From the NCBI GenBank assembly GCA_013368375.1, contig JAACJP010000044.1, positions 62,001 to 126,000 of the forward strand: a DNA stretch of 64,000 nucleotides, read 5' to 3'. Position numbers and translations under genes: made by a program. Below are positions 48,490 through 60,521 of this stretch, one piece after another. A model generated the notes under the pieces. It made no database searches. It saw only the letters and a list, made by a program, of their open reading frames with translations, and was not told where the DNA came from. Source of the DNA: Tricholomella constricta (Eukaryota > Basidiomycota > Agaricomycetes > Agaricales > Lyophyllaceae). Position 1 is the stretch's first letter; each line of letters begins with the position of its first letter.

Positions 48490-51400
48490 TTACAGCTAGC
48501 AGATGGCGTCAGAGCGGCTTACAGGCTAGGGTCGTAAGGGAATAACTCACTCTAAACAAGAAGCCCAGCTAGAAAAATGTCAGTATTAAATCTACAGAGC
48601 TCATAACCGCAACCTACATCTTCAGGTGTCAAGCGCCCCATGGCCTGAGAGAAGAAGACGGCTGTGAGAGGTTGATCACAATGGGCAACGCAGAGGAGAC
48701 TTACCTGGTCGTCGGCAGCCAATGTAGCATTAACCATCGCCGACTTCTTTTCTTGCAGCTATAAAAAGCGAAACGTCAGCACCATTTCGCAAAGATCGTT
48801 GCCACCTAGGACCAACCTGGACGATCTGACTCTCAATGCTGTCTTCGATAACGATCTTAATAGCTTGCACTGGTCTATGCTGGCCCAAACGATGGATTCG
48901 ATCCATCGCCTCTGTTACAAAAGATGAGAATAAACTCCGGGCTGGAAATATTGTGAGATACTTACGAAATTCAACCTAAATCAGAAGAAGTGAGATACAC
49001 ATACACCGTGAAGAGAGTAACGAGATAAAGACATACTGCTGGATTCCACCAACTATCCATAAGGTACACGCGTGAGGCCTCTGTCAAATTGAGAGCGACA
49101 CCTCCAGCTTTTAGGCTGACGAGGAACACAGTCACACCGACGTTATTTGCTAAAAGCCCATCAGTAAAAAAAACCATGGACACTGTGAATGGATAGATTG
49201 ACATACTGAAGTGCTTGATTGTGGCATCTCGGGCCTGTGGGCTCATAGTACCTTCCAGTCGACAGATCTAGCATATCAGACAAGATAAGCATAGCGTCAA
49301 AACAGGACAAAGTACGCTTACGTTGAATCCGGCCTTTTGGAGTCTGTACGCAATTAAATCCAAGAAGTTAACGAACTGGCTGAAGACGATGCTCTTCGTC
49401 GTCGCCTCTTGAAGCCTCAGATTGCTCAACTCCTCAACGAGCGCCTCAATCTTCGATGAAGACCTCCATTTCTCGAGGTTCAGACGCCCAAGGATGCCTT
49501 GGCGCGCTTTGGAGATTGTTTCTTCCATTTCAAGCGCGGGTGCTTCCAGATCGATCGTCAGGGGAAGATGGCAGGTAGGGCATTGAGGCTAGGCGTTGAG
49601 TGATATTAATTAGCGGTGTGAGTGGCAGGGGAGCGATATGGACGAACATGGGCCTCCTCTGAGGTTTCGAGATATTGTTGGATGCATGCGCGGTCGAAGA
49701 TGTGGTGGCATTTGGACTTGATTGCGTCCTCGGCGATGTCATTGCAAAGTCGACATACAGTCGCCTCTTCGATATCTTCGTTAGTAAAATTACGAGCATT
49801 GGTCTTGCTCCGTAGGACGAGGTCAGGATGACAAGCCATTTGTCTGAGACGCGTAAGGCTGCAAAACTTATACGTGAATAAGATTCATCTCGAATGGTCA
49901 TAACGTACAGTGTAAAGATGTTGGAGTAGTCTGGAATGCTCGTTTATAATAGTGTATCAGAATCAACGGGAATGACGCACTATTGAGGATTGTTCCTTGG
50001 TCGACATATGTGCTGAAATCGCGCTTCGCATTGGTATACAGTGAGAGATATAGGTCCTTCTCCTCTGGGCTGAAGTAGTCCCTGCGAACAAGGACTGTAC
50101 GTGGTGGTAAACCGAGATCATCGGCTTTTTGCAGCTAAGGACGGTGGGTTGACGGCGGCATGGCTTACGATGAAGGACGCAACGTACCTTGGTTCTGCGA
50201 AGCATCATCCTGTCGAGGAGGATTCTAAGCTTTTTGAAGGCTGGTTTGCCCGGACCGACCATTCCATTTTTCTGGATGGGAGTTAGAATTTCATTATTCC
50301 AGAAACAGGTCTGGAACGAAACGATCAGCAGAGCTAGCAGAGGAAGATGCAAAACTGCTCACATGTTGCATTGGGGTGTGTCCGCAGTCTGTGTAGATCG
50401 CTGTAAGACACTTTGTCGTTTGCATGATAACGCAACGCACCATCGCAGGATCGCTTGTCCGAGAATGTCCAATGGAGCGATTTGCAGTCGCATACCTTGC
50501 CTATTTCAAGGTCAGTATATTCAAGATAGCAGCGAAGCTTGACACGTACAGAAGTAATAAGAGAATGGGTCGCCCCCAAGGAAGCGGACAAGGCTGTACA
50601 ACTCTCCCACTCGATTCTGCAGAGGAGTGCCGGATAAGCACCATCGGTAGTTGCTCTTAAGTTGGAAAGCGGCCTTGGCGGTATTGGTGGATCGTTCCTT
50701 GATGTTGTGAGCCTCGTCCAACTGAGCGTCAAGGGTCAGCGAACCGCTACACCTTCTTTAAAATGCATGGCGCCTACGACGATCCGGTGCCAATGGATTT
50801 CATGGAGGGGCGATTTCTCCTTGACTATCATCCCCTTGCGTTTAAAACCACTTTGTTGTTTCCGGAAGCAGCTATAGATATATATGAGAAAGAGACCAAA
50901 CGTGTAGTGTGCATGTCGTACCTTTCCATTACTGCGTATGTTGTTAGTACCTGAATAAGCAATCAGTTGGGAAAATTTATGTAAGACATATTGAAGTATC
51001 ATACCACGTCGTACTTCTTAAGCTCTTTGATGTCCGATTCTCGAGAAGAACCATGCCACACAAGGACCTTCAATCCATCGGTGTGAGATTCTATTTCGTT
51101 TCTCCATTGCATGACTGCAACAGTGGGGCTGTGACAGAGTTCGGTACAATTGCATCATGAGGGAAAACGATGCTTACGCGACAACAAGGTTGGGCTTGAC
51201 ACCGTCCGTAACGAAGAGCGCGATGATTTGAATGGTTTTACCCATCCTAAAAGGGCTTCAGCTAACGGAAAAAACATTGATGGACAACCATACCCCATCT
51301 CGTCCTGGAAGCAACATATTGTTAGCTAGGTTGGAACAATCAACTGTTGAGTTCTACGTACAGCAAGCATCCCACCGTTCCAGATCCCTTGTTCCTGCTT

Positions 51401-52666
51401 TCGCATCCAGAACAGACTCTCTCGCTGGAAAGGTAACAGGGTCAATTTCAGATTCATTGGCTGCTCAGCCATCGTCGGCGTGATGATAGGAATGGATTCC
51501 TCGAGGTCACCCCAGACATCCTTGAGTTCTGGATGATGCCTGAGCAACGCAAGTGACGTCTTTTCAGCCTGGAGATATTACTTTAGTAGGTAATGCGAAA
51601 CGGAAGCGGTGGTAAACAACTGACGTATGTAAGTCGACGTCCCAGCTCTCGTACAAGCCTCCCCTCTTCTGTCTTAATCTCTCTCTTCCGCGAGTTCGCC
51701 TCTCGTCGCTGCTCCCGTTTCTGTTTGTGAAGCTCGGCCAGAGTCATATGTTTCTTCTTTGGTGCAGGGGCGACTTTGTTGGTCTTCTTTGCGATGCCCT
51801 TGCCTTTCCTGGACAGGGACAGAGGCACATCAGATTCAGACCCAGAGGGAAAGTCGTCGAGCTCGTCGTCGCTCTCGCTCGCGACACAGTCATACACATC
51901 GATGTGTTGATTGGGTCTGGCCAGGCGACGTTCAGCAGCTGCGGCTGCAGCAGCACTGGTACGATTTCGTCCCGAAGACGAGGAGCCAGTCACATTAGAC
52001 CGTGCGGTCTGCAGGGACAATTCAACAGCCGTAGAAAGCATGAGCGCTTCCTCTTCGCTGTCGCTGGCTGCAAAGGCGTCTTCATCCACTTCAGACTCAA
52101 CAACAAAGTCAGATCCACTGTCATCAAAATCATCTGACATTTGATTCTCGTCGAACTGCAGGCCTAGGTCGGATGGCACCTCTTCGTCATCGTCGTAGAT
52201 GATGGTCGGACGGACAGGGGCCTTGCCTTTGCCCTTCTTGGAAGGTGGCGGTGGCGATGGTGAGATTTCAGCCTGTAAATTACATTTGAGTCATTGAAAG
52301 CCTTGAGATAGACTCTATCCTGGGCACCTTTTTTAACGCCTTCCCCTTCCCACCCGAGCGTCTAGCAGGGATCTCAACATACACAGCCGATGACACAGCT
52401 CGTCGTTTCAAAGCAGGCCGCTTGACAGATGTGAACTCAGGCTCAGACTGGTCTAAGTCTGTTGAAGCAGCGCGCTTTCTTCTGATTCCCCTTGTGCCGG
52501 CTCTTTGTGGTTTCTTTGTATCTTCGTTGTCAGAGGTTGCTGGGGTCTCAGAAGGTACAGCTGAGCCCTGAGCGCTGAATATGGGCGACACATCGGTCGT
52601 TCCTGTTCCAGAGGCCGGCGAAGGCGATACAAGGGATCGCGCAGCACTTCTGGTCATTCGGGCCAT
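48490..52666 (-). CDS. RAD16: RAD16-type SNF2 helicase/RING protein, nucleotide excision repair
   Basis: SWI/SNF-family ATPase and E3 ligase. With Rad7 in yeast it recognises lesions in silent chromatin for global-genome nucleotide excision repair. The N terminus, starting [20 protein letters not shown], is long, basic then acidic and disordered. The helicase core has [31 protein letters not shown] (motif I), LDEAHNIKE (DEAH box) and [10 protein letters not shown] (motif III). The RING finger is inserted between the lobes ([28 protein letters not shown]). The second lobe has [29 protein letters not shown] and [14 protein letters not shown] separate Cys/His cluster (CDCKSLHW) between the halves is typical of Rad16 rather than Rad5, and no HIRAN domain is seen. 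The last coding exon is two codons (LFR joined to L, stop at 48490) after an intron, an inferred end. An in-frame ATG at 52810 exists but gives no conserved sequence. Confidence 0.93.
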
Positions 52667-52928
52667 GGTGGCAAAGATGGAACAAGGTGAAGAATTTTTC
52701 TCGCGCTGCGTGACATCCTTAATTGGCGTTACGCACAACGTCACGTAAATCACGTGGGCGCGTTGACCCCATATTGACCTCTCGCCGAGATCCTGAGGCT
52801 GAGGGGACATTCTGTGAGTTTACAGCGCGTGGGAATTAACGGTGAGTATGTATCTAGGGAATACTGAGATGGGGTCCAAGCACTGTGGCTTGGGATCAAT
52901 AGGTCGTGGTGTAGAGTACGAGAATGAT

Positions 52929-54265
52929 TTAAGTCCGGGCGAATATAAGGTAGCCTTCGTAAACGGCCCAGCCGATGGCAGAGCTAAGGACTTTCCGTGA
53001 CATACGTAGAGTTGCTCCGTCAAAGTAACCAACGACTCCTCGTTGCTTCAGAAAGTCTGTCAGCAATAGGTATGCCACAAATAGTAATTAGTCACCTTCC
53101 AGATGGTCTTTATTGTCCGCATAAGCCCATGATATCGGTCCTCGGATCGAACTTGAATTTTTGTCTGAAACATGGTGAGGTCAGAGTGGGATGTCATCAG
53201 CGAAGACCAACCTTGATCACGTCAAAAGGGTGAGTCGCCAGTGTAGCTATTGCTCCAGCAGATGCGGCAGAAATACTATGTATCGCAGCGGAATGAGCGT
53301 TGGAGGTCGTCGGAAAAATTGCATCTAGAATTAGAATAGAAAATCCTTAAGAAGATAAACTTGACAAGTGAACGAAAACATACACGTCTCGCGCTTGATG
53401 CCTTCGTAAAATACGATGAAGAGCCCTGCATACGGCGCGTCACGGAGCGAGGACGCTAAAAACCCACGAAGGAGCTCTGACGGCCCCTGGCGGGCGATCG
53501 AAACGAAGGCGCCAGTCAGACTCTGGTAGGCGTACATATTGCTCTGCATAGTGGAGATGAGATGAGGCGAGCAGAGGTAGCGTGCATGAACCGACTTCAT
53601 ATCGTGCCTTGAGAACAGAGAAAGGATTCAAGAGGAAGCCGACTCCGACGCGCGTCGTGGCGCCGGCGAGGAGGTTGCCTCCATTAGTGAGGGTGGGGAG
53701 CACAGACGAGCTCTTCGAATTTTGGGTATGTACTCTGACGATTGCGAAGTAGGGCGAGGTTGCCATCACAGTACGCAATTGGGTTAAGCTGGTCATGTAC
53801 AACGCGACGCCAGGTACGTTCCTATTTCATCGTTGATGTTGTGTGAGTAGATACGACGACGGCGGCGGAGAATAGATAACCACCTCATTAGAGACGCGGT
53901 TGTCCCCCTCCAGAGTCCCAAGATCCCATTTTGCTTGATGATGTCGCGAGCAGTGCCAATGATGAGGGTATTCCGCCTGTCAATGGGTGAGGATGGCTGG
54001 TCATTGAAGCAAAGATGTTGACCCACTGTGCATTCAATTTACCATCCCCTTGCTGCATACGCGTCTTCAGGAGATCAACTATCATTTTCCATTTTTATAA
54101 ATGTCAATCCAAATCGAGACCAAGACCTTCTTACAGGGTTGCAGGCAAACTGTCGTGGCGAGACCCGATAACGCGCCTGTTCATCATTCCACGGCCTCAG
54201 AAACCATTTCCAGCGTATAAAATCAACCGCGCACCTGAGAACATTTGCTGCCCGACATTGCTCAT
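52929..54265 (-). CDS. HEM25: Mitochondrial glycine transporter Hem25/SLC25A38
   Basis: Inner-membrane carrier that brings glycine into mitochondria for 5-aminolevulinate and haem synthesis. The spliced protein of about 310 residues starts MSNVGQQMFSGALSGLATT. It has three carrier repeats with Px[DE]xxK-type motifs: LQPFDLLKTR, NPFSVLKARYE and HPFDVIK. SLC25A38-specific blocks are visible: IGTARDIIKQNGILGLWRGT, YAYQSLTGAFVSIARQGPSE, FLASSLRDAPYAGLFIVFYE and the end GYFDGATLRMSRKVLSSAIG. The start was set by splicing a 57-nt intron between SG and ALSGL; it gives the expected short N terminus. The gene is tandem to RAD16 (262 bp apart) and divergent from SPT4. Nothing is abnormal. Confidence 0.9.
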
Positions 54266-54571
54266 ACGCTACATGCCAGAACTCGGGTCAGATGTAACAA
54301 TTGGGCAATGACGACAACGAACCTCGAGGAGCCCTTAGGAGACAACGCACTGCGTGAAGTAGGCTCGCAAATAATATCCGCCTGACTCACAAGCGTGTGG
54401 GGTGGATAGATAACGTCCTCCAACGAAACGGAGCGTTCAAGGAGACGGCGAAGGAATGGGAGGAGTCAGCTGCGGCGTCAACTCGGATCGTGAAATTTAG
54501 AATGGAGAAAAAGGTGCACGTGATTTTCTGACCTCCACTTGTCTTGCAACAAGTACTATAACTACAGGACG
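54266..54571. promoter_or_regulatory. Bidirectional Hem25/SPT4 promoter region
   Basis: The 306 bp between divergent starts contain CACGTG at 54517-54522, 50 bp from the SPT4 ATG. No TATA box is evident. Confidence 0.4.
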
Positions 54572-55042
54572 ATGGCGGCGGCGGCGATTCCAACACAAGC
54601 TCGGTCAAAGCAGCTACGCGCATGTCTTCTATGCTCCATCATCCAACTCCCCGTCGACTTTCGTAAAAATGGCTGCCCCAACTGCGAAGAGATCATGCAA
54701 GTGAGTCCTCCGCCTCATTTTCCCTAGAACTTCATTAACCTCTGAACCGCGCAGATGAAAATGAACTCGGACCGGATAGCGTCGTGCACCACGACTTACT
54801 TCGACGGTGTGGTCGCAGTGGTGGACCCGGAGAACTCGTGGGTGGCGAGATGGCAGAGGACATGTGCGTCATCATAGCTCTCCTGCTTTCGTACCTCGAA
54901 TAACCTCCTTCAAACAATAGCAAAATACGTTCGGGGCATGTACGCCGTGCGCGTCAAAGGGCGGATACCTGAGGATGTTGAGTTGGAATTGGAGAATCGG
55001 GGCATCAAGTACCGGCCGCGCGACCAGACAGACCAAGAGTAA
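54572..55042 (+). CDS. SPT4: Transcription elongation factor SPT4 (DSIF subunit)
   Basis: Small zinc protein that pairs with Spt5 (DSIF) on elongating RNA polymerase II. The spliced product of about 118 residues starts MAAAAIPTQARSKQLRACLL. Its zinc ligands are CLLC and CPNC, separated by 14 residues, followed by CTTTYFDGVVAVVDPENSWV and the C-terminal KYVRGMYAVRVKGRIPEDVE that contacts Spt5. It has two introns, and length and motifs match the family. Confidence 0.95.
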
Positions 55043-55224
55043 TGGTCTCTTGTAGCCTCGTATCCATTCGTACGATCGTGCTTCCCCTGTATCTTTCATG
55101 CGGCGCAAGGGTGGGGTATCATCATCGGTGTATAATATATTATTATTGATGAGCGTATTACGGCAGGTGTTCTACATTTCCCATGGCGGGATAGCATACA
55201 TACATGGTGGGCTGATTAAGATTA

Positions 55225-57871
55225 CTACAGAAGGTCGTGGAGGACCTTATCGTATTGGTGGGGCATATGGGCTCTGCGGCGTAAGCGTCAGTTCAGTGAG
55301 CGGGTTATCAGGACGAGGGTGGACTCACTTCAGCATGTCTTTCGCAAAGACGATCTGCGAAAAGACCTGCTCGACGTCCAGGACCTCGAACAATCGCAGT
55401 TTGTCTGCACCTATGCGACTGTTGTTACTGGGCTCGAGGTACGACCGGTGGGACGGATGCAGGTCGCTGTCCCTCATAGCCCAGAGGACCTGACCAGGGG
55501 GAAACATGTTCGACATGTGCATATTAGCTTCGAGGGTCTTCCGGACTGCAATAAACTACACAGAGCGATCAGGGAGTCGGATCAGAGGCAACTAATGAGG
55601 GTTGCACTCACCCAATGTGGATCGTCAGGCGATCCAGCACCTGCTTTCCACTTCTCGGCGCGTGAGGTGACTGCAGCCCAGCCCTCACCTGCGTGCTTGT
55701 TCTCCGCCTCACAAAGCCACGTAGCGGCGTTCTTCAGGTCACGGACAGAGCCGAGTGACAGACGCGAGACGACGTCGTGTGAATAAACGAAAGAGACGAT
55801 GAGTCGGTCGGCGAGCTTGCTTAGGGCTGCGTCAGTGAGAGCGCTGATGAGAACAAGCGTGAGTGTGATGTTCGCGATGAAGGTTGAGGGGATATTTACG
55901 GAGGTGCGAAACAATAGACAAAGACGCGGCGTCCGGCTGGGAGACCACTCGAGTGTACAGTCAGACATGTCTTTGGGTCAGCCCATTTCTAAGAGCTCCA
56001 TATGTAAGTTTTAGAATGGCTGTCGAGAATCGAACATGCGTACCAGCCCAAGTATTGCGGCGACACCTGCACCCAGGCTATGACCGCACATCACCAGATC
56101 TATACATACTGGCATAAGGCGCAGTCGGAAAAGAAAGCAGTGCTGCTCACCGTAGTCAGGGTTATTGTGCAGCGCTTCCTGTACTGCTAGTTGCACCGGT
56201 TTCCCGATGTCGCCCATGGCGCGAGCCATGCGGAGCATACCACTATGGACGTGGTAGCGAGGGGATGTCGTTGAAGACGCGCTAGAGCGTGGCGGGAGCT
56301 GGGACATGGATGGGAAAACGTATTGGCCAGGCAGGAAATGTTGCTCCTCCTCAGATAACGTCGTCGTGGCGGGCTCGAACTCTTCGGCGTCACAAGTCAG
56401 ATCAGCTGCAATCTCGTTGAGCGACATGGTGCCTGTGTGGATAGTTTAGACATATGCACAGTGTGGCTGGAGCCCTGAAACGAACCTCGCAAGACGAGGA
56501 CGACCTGGCCGCGTCCGTGGTCAGTAAGCACCCAGAACCTGGGCATCATGTGTTCGCTCCCAATGACCTATGCAACGTCAGCCTTGCACAAGAGAAAACG
56601 TGTAAGCAGGCTCACGGCAGTCGCAGTCATCTTGGCCGTTAGCTCCTCCTGAGCTTTCTGCCCCCGCGTTCCAAGACCAGCAGCTCTCTCAAAGATCTCC
56701 TGGTCATGTTTGCCGAGAAGGACGTCCCACCAGGAATATTCCAACGTGCTCTCACGGTCAGATCCATCGCATTCGCCGCGGGCCTCTGCCTCGGATGCAT
56801 CGATCGCATGCGCCAGCTGCGCTTCTTCCGAAGCCATCTCTGCCGCAGTGCTCAGTCTCCTCGGTCCTCGTGCGCTGCCCGGCGAGACACCGAAGAACAA
56901 AAGACTGGCTCCCCCGTAACCAGCGAGGACGATCTTCGAGAGACGGCGCAGGGTCGTCTTGAGTTCCGCCCTCGATAAACGGGGAGGTTCCATGGTCAAA
57001 GTTGCGGATCGGGGTCGCGAAGACATGAAAGGCGATATCGAGAACATGCTGCTCCTGGTTGAGTATGTGGATTCGGAGCGCGAATGAGCCTCTCCGATGG
57101 AGGCTGCAATTAGTTGACCGGTATTTCCGGGTAGTATGACATCCGATATGACTCGCACACGGGAACTCCTGCGAGTAAATGAGGTGAGTTTGCAGACGAC
57201 GTTTTGGGAAGAGTGCTTACTTTCTAGATAAAGTTGAACGGGTATTTTCCGTAGCCTCGTTGACGGGTATTTCCTTCAGATGCTTGAACCATATCTTTTC
57301 CTGCCACTCCTGCGTGACGCCCTGCAGAGCTACCCAGCCGACTATTGCTCGTGCGATTTGGGTGATGCCGTAGTAATTCTCAGGACCGTTGTCATCGGCC
57401 GACCATTCGCGCCTGACGAGATTGATGAAAGAGGCAATTGAGAACGAGGCATCGCTGCTCCCAGGGAAGATGACAGAGAGAACGTTGATGGAGCTGTGTG
57501 CAGCAATGAGCGACGTGGAGGTGACGTATTCGCTGAGGAATATGGGGGCAAGAGTTATCTGTTCGGCAAGTGAAATGACAGTAGAAACAGCACCCCCGAC
57601 AACAGGTCGAGTAACGGTGCTTCCGCCAAAGATGGCGTGATCAACGACAGTGGTGGTTACACCCACAGCTGCGAAGGCAATAGTACGGGTAACTGCGAAC
57701 TGAAAACACGATTACATGGTTTGTAAGATGCGCAGTCTCGTTGAAAAAACTCACCCCAAGTCTGGTTCCTATCTTAACAGCAGTGAACCCAAACGACGTG
57801 ACTGCAGAGGCCAAATCGATTCCTTGCCTGCTGTAAGTATCCCAACCCTTTACCATTGGGATATCAGACAT
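55225..57871 (-). CDS. Class 3 lipase / sn1-diacylglycerol lipase-like
   Basis: Alpha/beta-hydrolase of the lipase_3 group related to sn1-specific diacylglycerol lipases. The catalytic Ser lies in CGHSLGAGVAAILG (about 56050-56095). The protein starts MSDIPMVKGWDTY and has several hydrophobic N-terminal segments (DLASAVTSFGFTAVKIGTRL, VGGAVSTVISLAEQITLAPI, AAHSSINVLSVIF) that suggest membrane attachment. The sequence continues with SIASFINLVRREWSADD and YYGITQIARAIVGWVALQGV. After the catalytic region come a predicted long loop and the C-terminal LFEVLDVEQVFSQIVFAKDM, ending AHMPHQYDKVLHDLL. Many short introns split the gene. CACGTG lies 82 bp upstream (57953-57958). The substrate is unproven; triacylglycerol or monoacylglycerol lipase activity is also possible. 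It is convergent with SPT4. Confidence 0.85.
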
Positions 57872-60521
57872 AGGACATGGACGTACGGGACAAGAGGCAG
57901 GCGCTGGCGCTATGGAAACTCTGCTCTACAGATGGAGATTAATGAGGGGGTGCACGTGAATTTCTTGCTGGGTCAGGAGGTACAAGGAGGTGCAGCCCAG
58001 AGCGGGCAAGTCCGCGGGCCGATCTTTCTTGTATTTCAACTTCATCGGGGACCTTCACGTCGGACGCTGCATGCTCCTAGCTTTCTTGAGAGGTCCATCT
58101 TTATGTCTCCTTGCAGGCTCCTTGCCTCATTCCTGGGATATCCCGAAAAACTCATGTGCTGCAATCTTTACTGCGGAGGGCCAACGATGAACGCAAACCT
58201 CCAGGACCACCAGATACGTTCGGCCGGATCACCTCAAGCTCTGAATAGTGAGTATATCCTTTTGATAAAGGTGAGATATATCCAACTATGTATACGTAGG
58301 ACAAGGAATGCCGCAGTGAATAGAGTCCACATTGTAATACTTTCCGTGGTTTCCACCATGATATTCAGGGGCATAGTCTGGCATAGTCGAACTTCTCAGC
58401 GCCTTCATTCCTCTTTCTGAACATGTGTCTTATCCACATATTACTTTTAAGTGACCATCGCTAAACATTTTCAACTTCGGCGCATCAAAGCCTCTTTGAA
58501 CATGAAATTCTTCGTCCCTGTCGAGTACGTCCCACAGGAAGGTCCCAGCGTCTAGTGACATGGCGCACACCATCTTTCATCACATCATGTCTCTCCAAAG
58601 CCTTCCACAAGATGAATCTTTTTTTTTCTGCTGATGCTCTGCGACGAGTCTGCATCTGCCTGAAATATGATGGGCCTGGAAAAAAAGCCAACGCAAGGCA
58701 AGGCAATCGTCGGAATATCTACGAAAAGTCTATGAGGTAATGGAAACAGGGCAGCAATCTCTCCAGCGCCGACAACGCCAAGTTGAAAGCTGACATTCTC
58801 AAAAATGAGCCGAGGGACCACTCAACGAGACATGCTGCTACCGACCCTTACTATCTCCTCGCAGCATTACCCAGGCTTCAGCGTTCGGTGTTTCTCTTAC
58901 TCCCTGCTTCAAGTTTTTCACCAGCTCACTGATGTTTGTTCTCACGAGACACTTGAGTTTGGATCAAATTACCAGACTGAAGGGGCACACCAATGTTTTG
59001 GGGCTTTGACTTGTTACGAGGACCTGCTAAAGACATGAACCAACTCTAGCAAGCCTTGAAGGGATCCACGATGTACCTATCTTCGGCCTGAAAGCACAAG
59101 TCAGGCGCTCCACATCCCTTGCGCCGTTCCTTGTAACTACCAGCCTAGAATATTTCCCAGTCCTTGCCTTCCCAGTAAGGTTCGGCAAGCCGGGACCAGT
59201 ATGATGCTCTTCATTCCTCCAAGCTCCACCTGCCGCAAGAAATCCTTCCGATCATGCTATCGTCCATACAGGATACCAACTACCAATCTTACACAGGCAA
59301 GCGCGCCACGAGATTTACATCTGAGCCTAACACACGCTTGTTTCTCTCTACATAAGGACCGATGCGTTACGCTGAATCAAATCTGTGTCAAACCTTTGAG
59401 GCACGAATTGCTCGGGGTCTCTCGAGCAACAAGCGGCCACCGGTCGGCTCTGGGTCGGCTAATTGTCTGTGTAAATGGCTGGCCGCCAAGTAAAATTGGT
59501 GGGCGCGATGTCTGCTCGTTGCCGCACTGGTCGATTCCTATAAGAGTGTTAGCGCAAGATGTGTAGTTTGGTTTCAATTATTTCAGCACAAGATATACAC
59601 GCGGGAATATCAATTTACATCCAGTGCACGTACACCTCACGGCTTATCCATGTTCGCTGAGTAGTACACCGAGAGTGCGAAAATAGATGGTGATCAGAGG
59701 TTGAAGATGGTCACAGCATTTCGACATTACCTACTCATACAAAATCTCCTCCAGTCCTGGCAAGCGTTAATGGTGAAGCGCTTGCGATGGGCGGTGCGTA
59801 CACGGATTCCTGTGCCAAGCACCTTCCGGTTTTGCTATTATTCTACCGCTGTAGTGGCCTTGAGGATGTCATCCACGCGCTGATCGTAAGCCCGCACGCG
59901 CCTGCCGTCGAGAGTTGATTGTCCTGGAAAAAAGCGCCCCGCGACCCAGTAGTGTTACTGCGCCGGGGGTTGCTGGCTCAGAGGAAGACGGTGTCTCTTC
60001 ACCAAATTTGCCTTCGAGGTTTTAAAAGTCTTCTATAGTGAGACTATGTACATACATAGGGAGGGTGTCGATGCTCCTTAGCATCGAACTAACATTGATG
60101 CATGCACGCTGCGAGGAAGAGATTCGGGCAGTGTTGGAAATCCTGGAAGACGGGGAGCTTTGCCTAGCGTGCGGAGAATCGCTGCTGGACTCCTACAGCG
60201 TTATACGCATACTGTCTTTCCGTGAAGGCCGGGGATCCTAAGCGTGGTCGCATGTGTCGCTTCCCCCTACGTCCAAGTGCGTGTCGCCACTCAGCTATTC
60301 ACGTAACTAGAACCCACGTTATTCCAGTCGGGGGATCTTGTCAGTACACTAATATACTCATCCTCGCTATCTTCGCGAGCCTAAATGGTGGGGTAGGACT
60401 CCATACGCACCTATATGATTACCCATATACAAGAAGGAGTCGAGGTATGTCAGTGTCAACGAGATCGACAAGACCAAACAAGAGGATCTCATCACCGCTC
60501 ATCAAGCCTTTCAAGTCGGAA
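57872..60521. other. Gene-poor 2.65 kb interval with decayed coding traces
   Basis: The lipase promoter lies at the left end. Around 59.06-59.28 kb protein-like pieces appear in shifting frames: EGIHDVPIFGLKAQVRRST, then LHLPQEILPIMLSSIQDT, the latter faintly like an F-box start. Stops and frame changes break them. Another short open stretch near 60.04-60.24 kb (ARCEEEIRAVLEILEDGELC) is unassigned. A minus-strand piece near 58.7-58.8 kb (LIFENVSFQLGVVGAGEIAA) is likewise unassigned. No complete gene is supported. Confidence 0.35.

Noticed and set aside
52667..52810. Upstream in-frame ATG extending RAD16 by 48 codons
   Set aside because: The extension has no conserved or helicase-like sequence, and [11 protein letters not shown] is the more plausible start.
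56015..56040. B-box-like GAATCGAAC on the reverse strand
   Set aside because: It falls in lipase coding sequence and lacks the rest of a tRNA cloverleaf.
57830..57871. MSDIP start, resembling the beginning of MSDIN-type cyclic-peptide precursors, near a prolyl oligopeptidase
   Set aside because: The frame continues by splicing into a long conserved lipase, with no conserved recognition tail or short precursor ORF. The resemblance is only in the first few residues.
57716..58420. 234-codon plus-strand open frame overlapping the lipase start
   Set aside because: It overlaps conserved lipase coding on the other strand and shows no recognisable motif or splice structure of its own.
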